Source: Deltaproteobacteria bacterium (GTDB lineage Bacteria; Desulfobacterota; Dissulfuribacteria; Dissulfuribacterales; QOAL01). Taken from it: a DNA stretch of 12,454 bases. Each line of letters begins with the position of its first letter. Position 1 is the first letter of the stretch. A program made the position numbers and the translations under genes. Where the stretch lies: positions 1 to 12,454 of the forward strand of contig JALWJV010000296.1 of assembly GCA_026996955.1 (NCBI GenBank). The letters run 5' to 3'. This document shows, in pieces, positions 7,718-12,454 of the stretch. Below the pieces are notes generated by a model. The model did no database searches. It saw only the letters and a list, made by a program, of their open reading frames with translations, and had not been told where the DNA came from.

Positions 7718-8081
7718 AATAGATAACGCCCGATCCCGGTGTCTCACACACCTTCACCCGGATGGGCCGAACCCCTGGAAATGGCTCCACCCCCTGACGC
7801 ACTTTACTGAATATATATTCAGCTATCCGCTCCGAGGAGGGATTTGCCTTGGAAAATGCCGGATGCTCATTCAGATTTATGTGATCCAGCTCAGCCATTA
7901 TATCTGCTACAATGCGCTTTACATCCCTGAAATCTATTGCAACATCTATTTCATTCAGGGTTTCAGCGCCAACCACCACCTCTACATCCCAGTTATGGCC
8001 GTGAAGATGCTCGCAGTTACCAGGATAATTTCTAAGATAATGTGCTGATGAAAAATGTGTTTTTATAAATATCTCGTACAT
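7710..8081 (-). CDS. queD: 6-carboxy-5,6,7,8-tetrahydropterin synthase
   Basis: This 123-residue member of the 6-pyruvoyl-tetrahydropterin synthase family turns 7,8-dihydroneopterin triphosphate into 6-carboxy-tetrahydropterin, the substrate of QueE. The zinc ligands are H14, H27 and H29 (SSAHYL and CEHLHGHNW). C23 is the catalytic cysteine; D66-H67 (ELDHINLNE) and E113 (CETPGSG) complete the site. The length is normal for QueD. AAGGGT precedes the ATG by a few bases. MITE copy 2 ends 19 nt upstream of the start, leaving the ribosome binding site intact. No queC or queF is seen beside it, so the later steps are encoded elsewhere. Confidence 0.96.
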   Translation of the reverse strand: MYEIFIKTHFSSAHYLRNYPGNCEHLHGHNWDVEVVVGAETLNEIDVAIDFRDVKRIVADIMAELDHINLNEHPAFSKANPSSERIAEYIFSKVRQGVEPFPGVRPIRVKVCETPGSGVIYYE

Positions 8082-8092
8082 GATCTACCCTT

Positions 8093-8100
8093 AACTTTTG
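8093..8100. repeat. Target-site duplication, left flank of MITE copy 2
   Basis: AACTTTTG lies directly before the GTATCT terminus and is repeated exactly at 8324-8331. Confidence 0.88.
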
Positions 8101-8323
8101 GTATCTACTCAGCGTAGTAAATGGTCTTGTTTTGGAGTGACTTTGAAGAATTTCGTAGTTTTTCCTGGCGAAGCGTAGCCACAAAATCGTGTCTGTCTGA
8201 GCGAGGGACCAGCGAGTTTCGCGATTTTGGCAGAGCAAGCCTTGGAAAAACAAGAAATTATTCACCGGAACGGAGAAACAAGACCATTTACGAACCATGA
8301 TTATTAGTACGCTGAACAGTTAC
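8101..8323 (+). mobile_element. MITE copy 2 (223 bp), inserted between yggS and queD
   Basis: This is the same element as at 315-540, roughly 85-90% identical by eye, and in the same orientation. The left tip is GTATCTACTCAGCG and the right tip (reverse complement) GTAACTGTTCAGCG. The internal 17-bp palindrome GTAAATGGTCTTGTTTT (8117-8133) pairs with 8275-8291 with one mismatch that would be a G-U pair in RNA. An exact 8-bp duplication flanks it. It encodes no protein: the frame open in copy 1 is shifted and stopped here. Removing it and one duplication leaves 30 nt between the yggS stop and the queD start, so it has interrupted a compact gene run. The hairpin it would form in RNA could attenuate or process the transcript; that is inference. 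Confidence 0.9.
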
Positions 8324-8331
8324 AACTTTTG
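8324..8331. repeat. Target-site duplication, right flank of MITE copy 2
   Basis: AACTTTTG directly follows the GTTAC terminus and matches 8093-8100 exactly. Confidence 0.88.
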
Positions 8332-8342
8332 TTTCTATAGCA

Positions 8343-9050
8343 TTAGCGGGGTTCTCGTGCCCCAAAAAGTGCTGTCCCGACCCTGACAATGGTTGCGCCC
8401 TCTTCAATGGCGATTTGAAAATCACCTGACATACCCATTGATAGATGCCTCAGGTCAAGTTCATCAAACCTTTCGGAGAGCGAATCCCTGAGCTTTCTTG
8501 CCTTTACAAACCACGACCTGGACTCCTCCGGCTCAGGACTCCAGGGGGGAAGAATCATCAACCCCTGAACGTCAACACCGGGAAGCTCCTCTGATAACAT
8601 TCTCTCCACAAAGGGCTCCAGATCAGAGGGCAGGATACCGGCCTTGCTTTCTTCTGCACCGATATTTACCTGGAGAAGAACAGGCATTACCTTTTGAGCC
8701 TGCTGTGCATGACGGCTAAGGACCTTAAGCAGCCTGATACTGTCAACAGCCTCAATAAAATCAAAGAGCTCTACGGCCTTTTTAGCCTTGTTGCGCTGAA
8801 GATGGCCGATATAATGCCAGCTTATTTCAGAACGCCTGTCCCGAAGCTCTTCAATCTTTCCGGCTGCCTCCTGAACGTAATTTTCCCCGAACACGCTCTG
8901 CCCGTGGGACAGTGCATCAAGTATGGCAGATACCGGTTTTCTCTTGCTGACAGCCACCAGGGTAATATCCCCAGGCTTCCTGCCTGAACTACTGGCGGCA
9001 TGTGCAATCTCTTCGCGAATCCTTTCAAGATTTTCAGTTATAAAACTCAT
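8343..9050 (-). CDS. yggS: YggS/PROSC-family pyridoxal phosphate homeostasis protein
   Basis: This 235-residue protein is a fold-type III PLP-binding barrel without known catalytic activity. Members keep free PLP and amino acid pools balanced. The PLP lysine is K36 in VAVSKRKP (32-39). Further family motifs are FGENYVQE (54-61), HYIGHLQRNK (79-88), LSMGMSGDF (203-211) and the phosphate-binding IVRVGTALFG (221-230). The length matches the family. The ATG overlaps the maf stop by four bases (ATGA), so the two are translationally coupled. It was probably followed closely by queD before the MITE inserted. Confidence 0.96.
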   Translation of the reverse strand: MSFITENLERIREEIAHAASSSGRKPGDITLVAVSKRKPVSAILDALSHGQSVFGENYVQEAAGKIEELRDRRSEISWHYIGHLQRNKAKKAVELFDFIEAVDSIRLLKVLSRHAQQAQKVMPVLLQVNIGAEESKAGILPSDLEPFVERMLSEELPGVDVQGLMILPPWSPEPEESRSWFVKARKLRDSLSERFDELDLRHLSMGMSGDFQIAIEEGATIVRVGTALFGAREPR

Positions 9051-9664
9051 TTTCTCACACTGATGACCCCTTCTTGAAGCAACACCGGAATCACCATCTC
9101 CATTGGAAAACCAACCACATTGGTATATGACCCTTCAAGCCGTGACACCATAAAGGCTCCACAGCCCTGAACAGCGTAGCTTCCAGCCTTGTCAAGCGGC
9201 TCGCCTCCTGCCACATAGGCTTCAACAACGGCTCTGTCCTGGGCGGCAAGCCAGACACGGGTTTGTGCGTGAAACATGCGGCTACCGTTTATCCCGGCAA
9301 GGCAGCATGCGGTTATAACCGTATGCTCCCTGCCACACAGACTGGACAGCATCTCCACTGCCTGCCCAGGGCCGGATGGTTTGCCAAGGATCTTGTCTTC
9401 CAGCACAACAATGGTATCTGCACCTATGACAGCAGCATCCGGGAAGCGCGATGCCACTTCCATAGCCTTAATCCTCGCATTTTCCGAGGCATAACCAAGG
9501 GGATCCCGCCCCTTCTCTGCAGGGGGCTCCTGGGCTAGGCTTGGCTCTACTGAAAATTTTACTCCAGCGGCAGCAAGAAGCTCTCTTCGCCTTGGAGAGG
9601 CAGAGGCAAGTATCAGAGTGCGGGAAGTTTGAAAAGGTCCTGTGCATTCTGTGTTGTGAAGCAT
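9047..9664 (-). CDS. maf: Maf-family nucleoside triphosphate pyrophosphatase, likely dTTP/UTP type
   Basis: This 205-residue protein hydrolyses non-canonical or selected nucleoside triphosphates to monophosphates in the cytoplasm. Motifs are ASASPRRREL (20-29), IGADTIV (80-86), GREHTV (111-116) and DKAGSYAVQG (158-167), with GSYTNVVGFP (178-187). The DKAG-Y-QG form is typical of the YhdE subgroup that prefers dTTP and UTP; the specificity is an inference. The ATG at 9664 gives a 52-nt overlap with tatD and about 13 residues before the usual start of the fold. I keep it because GGGAGG lies just upstream and no other ATG, GTG or TTG occurs before the SASPRR motif. A rare CTG start nearer the tatD stop is the alternative. 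Confidence 0.94.
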   Translation of the reverse strand: MLHNTECTGPFQTSRTLILASASPRRRELLAAAGVKFSVEPSLAQEPPAEKGRDPLGYASENARIKAMEVASRFPDAAVIGADTIVVLEDKILGKPSGPGQAVEMLSSLCGREHTVITACCLAGINGSRMFHAQTRVWLAAQDRAVVEAYVAGGEPLDKAGSYAVQGCGAFMVSRLEGSYTNVVGFPMEMVIPVLLQEGVISVRK

Positions 9665-10404
9665 GCAGCCTCCCGTGTTGAAACCTCCTTGATATCAGCA
9701 ACCGCCTTAACCACCAGGCTTACCCTTGCAGGCTCATTGGGCTTGCCGCGAAAGGGTACAGGGGAGAGAAATGGAGCGTCGGTCTCCACAAGCAGGCGAT
9801 CTGAAGGACAGAACGCCACCACATCCCTGAGGCCCTGGGCATTTTTGAAAGTGACTACCCCGGTAACTGAAATATAAAACCCCATATCAAGCACCCGGCG
9901 GGCAACGTCAATGTCTCCGGAAAAACAGTGAAAGACGCCTTTTGCTCCTGGCTCAAGCTCTGAGGCAAGTATATCCAGGGCGTCATTATTGGCATCTCTG
10001 GCATGAATAATGAGAGGAAGAGACAGGGCAGAGGCTGCCGAAATCTGCCTGGCAAAGATATCCTTCTGGATGTGGCGGGGTGAGTATTCCTTTGCGTAAT
10101 CAAGCCCGACCTCTCCCCATGCTACCACCTTGTCGCTGTGGCTGGATGCAAGTTCTTGCAGGAACTCAATGACATCGATGTCACTTTTTGCTGCATCATG
10201 GGGATGAATACCCACCGAGGCATATACATTAGGGTGTTCAGAGGCTATTTCAACAGCCCTTTTTGAAGAGAGCTTGTCAATGCCGATTGTTATAATCTGT
10301 CTGACACCGTCATCAGATGCACGCCTTATGACAGCATCCACATCTGATGAAAGGGGTTTCATGTCCAGATGGGCATGGGTGTCAACTATGTAGCAGGTTT
10401 CCAT
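9613..10404 (-). CDS. tatD: TatD-family metal-dependent hydrolase
   Basis: This 263-residue TIM-barrel protein belongs to the TatD/YcfH/YabD family of two-metal hydrolases, several of which have DNase activity. The metal ligands are all visible: H10 and H12 in DTHAHLD, E98 in WGEVGLDY, H134 in LPLIIHARD, H159 in GVFHCFSG and D209 in LLVETDAPFLSP. The length is standard. The start has only a weak ribosome binding site. It follows flgL after an 86-nt gap and overlaps maf by 52 nt. The true substrate cannot be told from sequence. Confidence 0.95.
   Translation of the reverse strand: METCYIVDTHAHLDMKPLSSDVDAVIRRASDDGVRQIITIGIDKLSSKRAVEIASEHPNVYASVGIHPHDAAKSDIDVIEFLQELASSHSDKVVAWGEVGLDYAKEYSPRHIQKDIFARQISAASALSLPLIIHARDANNDALDILASELEPGAKGVFHCFSGDIDVARRVLDMGFYISVTGVVTFKNAQGLRDVVAFCPSDRLLVETDAPFLSPVPFRGKPNEPARVSLVVKAVADIKEVSTREAACFTTQNAQDLFKLPAL
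9669..9674 (-). promoter_or_regulatory. Ribosome binding site of maf, inside tatD
   Basis: GGGAGG on the minus strand, 4 nt before the ATG at 9664 and within tatD coding sequence. It is the main support for the long tatD-maf overlap. Confidence 0.65.
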
Positions 10405-10490
10405 ACAGTACTCACTCGAAAAAATAAATTTGGTGGGTACTATATACCAGCTATCCTGAAACTTGGCGACTGGTAAAAAGAGAAGTGGTT

Positions 10491-11387
10491 TTACACAAAA
10501 TCGGCAAGGCTCATCTTCATAACCTTGGATGCGGCTGCAAGCGCTGCCTGATACCCTGCATCAAGCGTCTTGAGGTCTGAGATGGCCCTGATAATGTCGG
10601 TGTCCTCCACATCGGACAGACGCTCCTCAATGGTGAGGGAGAGGGATGTTGAAAGCTCTTCCTTTTTTTCAAGAGTATTTCCCATGGCACCCAGCTTGGC
10701 TGTCTGCCTAGTTACATACTCCATGCTCACACTAAGGTCTTCAATGGCTGTCTCTATGCTGTGCTGGCTGTTGGCATTAAGGGCGTCCTGGAGCATGTCA
10801 AGCGCCTCAAATGCACCGCTCTGGACAAGGGCTGTCTTGCCATCAAGGTTGATCTTCTGGGTCTGTCCGGTCCCTATATCAATGGAAAAATCCTCCTCAT
10901 TGCCGTTGTAGGTAACCTGTCCATACTTGTCCAGCATGAACGGGGTCTCTCCGTTATCGTACCCCTTGGTACGCGACCCGGCCAGAATGTACCGCCCGCC
11001 TATGCTGGTATTGGCAATGGAGACCACCTCTTCAAGAATTACCTTTACCTCGTCGGCAATGGCACGCCTGTCAGTGGCATTCAGTGTATCATTTGCCCCC
11101 TCCACTGCAAGCTCATGTGCCCTGGTAAGCCTGTCCTGCACCTGCCGCATGGCAGTCTCTGTTGCCTGTACCCATCCCTGGCCAAAAACAATATTCCTGG
11201 AAAACTGTTTTGTATCAGAAAGCTCGCTCCTGTACCCCAGCGCATGTGTGAGATTCACCGGGGCATCCGAAGGTCTTCGGTAAATCTTGCCTGAAGATAT
11301 AGAGGCATTTGTCTTTGCCTGATTCTCAACCAGCCTGGAAAGGTCTGTGTTGATTCTGTCATAAAGTGAATTCATGGTAACGCGCAC
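10491..11387 (-). CDS. flgL: Flagellar hook-associated protein 3 (hook-filament junction)
   Basis: This 298-residue secreted protein forms the second junction layer between hook and filament. It has the flagellin-like plan: an N-terminal helical region (MRVTMNSLYDRINTDLSRLV, then SSGKIYRRPSDAPVNL at 31-46), a variable middle (about 130-200, including IGGRYILAGSRTKGYDNGET) and a C-terminal helix ending KVMKMSLADFV. The length is usual for FlgL. The start is a GTG at 11387, chosen because GGAGGTGAT lies 7 nt upstream; the ATG four codons later is too far from it. It follows flgK by 60 nt, the classic pair order. Confidence 0.95.
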   Translation of the reverse strand: MRVTMNSLYDRINTDLSRLVENQAKTNASISSGKIYRRPSDAPVNLTHALGYRSELSDTKQFSRNIVFGQGWVQATETAMRQVQDRLTRAHELAVEGANDTLNATDRRAIADEVKVILEEVVSIANTSIGGRYILAGSRTKGYDNGETPFMLDKYGQVTYNGNEEDFSIDIGTGQTQKINLDGKTALVQSGAFEALDMLQDALNANSQHSIETAIEDLSVSMEYVTRQTAKLGAMGNTLEKKEELSTSLSLTIEERLSDVEDTDIIRAISDLKTLDAGYQAALAAASKVMKMSLADFV

Positions 11388-11390
11388 GGC

Positions 11391-11399
11391 ATCACCTCC
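11391..11399 (-). promoter_or_regulatory. Ribosome binding site of flgL that decides the GTG start
   Basis: GGAGGTGAT on the minus strand, a near-perfect anti-16S match. Its spacing fits the GTG at 11387 and not the downstream ATG. Confidence 0.85.
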
Positions 11400-11431
11400 C
11401 TGGCTTAACGCCTTTACTTTAACTGCTCGCT

Positions 11432-11445
11432 GGTCTCTTCAGACC
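11432..11445. other. Small perfect hairpin between flgK and flgL
   Basis: GGTCT-CTTC-AGACC on the plus strand (GGTCT-GAAG-AGACC on the minus strand) lies just past the flgK stop. In the direction of transcription no T-run follows, so it is unlikely to terminate; it may protect the flgK message end or be chance. Confidence 0.3.
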
Positions 11446-11447
11446 TT

Positions 11448-12454
11448 TTACTTTGCCTGGAGCAAAGACTGGAACATCTCGTCTGCGGCCTTTATGAGCT
11501 TTGCAGCTGCTGTATATGCATGCTGAAACTTGATGAGGTCAGACATCTCCTCATCAAGAGAGACACCGGACACATCGTCGCGCCTGGTCTCAAGTTCATC
11601 AACACTGGCCTTGGCAAAATCATATTCCATCTGAAATCCCCTGGAATGGATACCTACTGTGCCGACAAGCCCCTGGTAAAATTCGTTCAATGTGGCGCCA
11701 TCAAGTTCTGTAACCGTATAGGTGTTAAGGTCCCTGATATCCAGGGCATTCATATTATTGGCAGGGCTCAGCACGCCGCCAAGCGGGGTGGAAAGGCCCA
11801 CATAATCAAACAGCCCTGTATTATCAGCCCTTATGTAAAAACGCTCTCCTGTGCCTTGGGCTGAAATGCGAAGCCTGCCATTTACCACCTCGGCTGATAG
11901 ATAGGGGACAGCATCTATTGCATCAGCCACATCTGAAAGGGAGTCATTGGCATTAAGGGTGAAAGGGTAGGAAGGGGCTGGAGGATTCAGGATATTGCCA
12001 TCCTCATCCATCACGTCTATTGAAAAATTGGCGCCTGTTGTGACCCCGGTATCATAGGAACTTATTACATCAAAGGTCCTTTCCACCTTAAGAGTGCCGT
12101 CATGGCTTTCAGCGGCTGCACCTGATCCAAGCCCTAAAAAACTCAAAAAATCCGTATTTCCAGCTACGGTGTCATCAAGAGACACTGTATAACCCTCATT
12201 TTCAGACTCGATATGCACCAGGTCATTTTCCACCCAGGCATGAATGCCATCAATATCATCTATCTGATCCAGAATATCATCCAGGGAATCAGTATCCCTG
12301 TCAAAGGCGATATCACTGGTCTGAACCGCTGTGCCTGCACTGTCGAGAAGTTGCACACGAACTGTCCCTGATTCTATGCGGGCATCAAGTGCCCTGTTTT
12401 CATCCATGACCGCCACATTGGCAAGGGCACTTACGGCTCCATATTCCTCCACTC
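11448..12454 (-). CDS. flgK: Flagellar hook-associated protein 1, C-terminal part (runs off right edge)
   Basis: At least 335 residues are present and the N-terminus lies outside the window. FlgK is the first hook-filament junction protein, exported by the flagellar type III system. The C-terminal helix is diagnostic: SGVSLDEEMSDLIKFQHAYT, then AAAKLIKAADEMFQSLLQAK at the end. The visible middle holds two similar modules (about 30-108 and 140-222 from the first whole codon), each with a strand pair, a (D)SLxDxxxxID helix, an xAxVxxxxLxI strand pair and a closing F-x-x-x-GL. This resembles the flagellin hook IN motif of FlgK and FliD. Standard order places it directly before flgL, as here. Confidence 0.94.
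   Translation of the reverse strand, partial: VEEYGAVSALANVAVMDENRALDARIESGTVRVQLLDSAGTAVQTSDIAFDRDTDSLDDILDQIDDIDGIHAWVENDLVHIESENEGYTVSLDDTVAGNTDFLSFLGLGSGAAAESHDGTLKVERTFDVISSYDTGVTTGANFSIDVMDEDGNILNPPAPSYPFTLNANDSLSDVADAIDAVPYLSAEVVNGRLRISAQGTGERFYIRADNTGLFDYVGLSTPLGGVLSPANNMNALDIRDLNTYTVTELDGATLNEFYQGLVGTVGIHSRGFQMEYDFAKASVDELETRRDDVSGVSLDEEMSDLIKFQHAYTAAAKLIKAADEMFQSLLQAK

Noticed and set aside
8032..8298. 88-codon minus-strand frame across MITE copy 2 and the start of queD
   Set aside because: It overlaps the well-supported queD gene and is otherwise translated MITE sequence; no family resemblance.
10405..10490. Promoter or terminator in the flgL-tatD gap
   Set aside because: TATATAGT looks like a -10 box, but no -35 lies at a sensible distance. 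The TACCAG/CTGGTA pair has an 18-19-nt loop and no T-run after it on the minus strand.

Overview
The window comes from a flagellated bacterium of the Desulfobacterota (old Deltaproteobacteria) or a close relative. The evidence is the F-type ATP synthase cluster ordered b'-b-delta-alpha-gamma-beta-epsilon with no a or c subunit gene beside it, the unusual b subunit with an extra N-terminal membrane segment and a His/Glu-rich linker, and the character of the proteins. This placement is an inference from gene order and protein features, not from a search. Every convincing gene lies on the minus strand, so transcription runs from high to low coordinates.

Layout in transcription order. (1) Flagellar hook-filament junction: the C-terminal part of flgK runs off the right edge and is followed by flgL. 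(2) A compact housekeeping run: tatD (metal-dependent hydrolase), maf (nucleotide pyrophosphatase) and yggS (PLP homeostasis protein), with overlapping gene ends. (3) A 223-bp non-coding mobile element. (4) queD and queE, two steps of the 7-deazaguanine (queuosine precursor) pathway. (5) A likely sigma70 promoter and the seven-gene ATP synthase operon atpX-atpF-atpH-atpA-atpG-atpD-atpC, ending in a strong intrinsic terminator. (6) A 748-bp gene-free stretch (55-802). (7) The first 18 codons of a nucleotidyltransferase, most likely glmU, running off the left edge.

The most interesting material is in the gaps. Two copies of a non-autonomous transposable element (MITE) lie at 315-540 and 8101-8323, in the same orientation. 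Each has about 14-bp imperfect terminal inverted repeats (GTA-CT-TTCAGCG), a long internal palindrome and a perfect 8-bp target-site duplication of its own (AATGATTA and AACTTTTG). The GTA(A/T) ends and 8-bp duplication suggest mobilisation by an IS66-like transposase, which is an inference. Copy 2 landed in what would have been a 30-nt spacer between yggS and queD. A degenerate third MITE end lies at 642-676, and a 75-nt cloverleaf-like structured element lies at 129-203, upstream of glmU.

The rest of the window is conserved core metabolism and motility. The ATP synthase genes encode the F1 head and the peripheral stalk (b and b'); the membrane a and c subunits must be encoded elsewhere. I see no defence system, toxin-antitoxin pair, CRISPR array, rRNA or tRNA. 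Nothing here amounts to a new multi-gene system. The candidates for novelty are the MITE family, the cloverleaf-like element, the His-rich b-subunit linker and unusual residues at the beta-subunit catalytic site.
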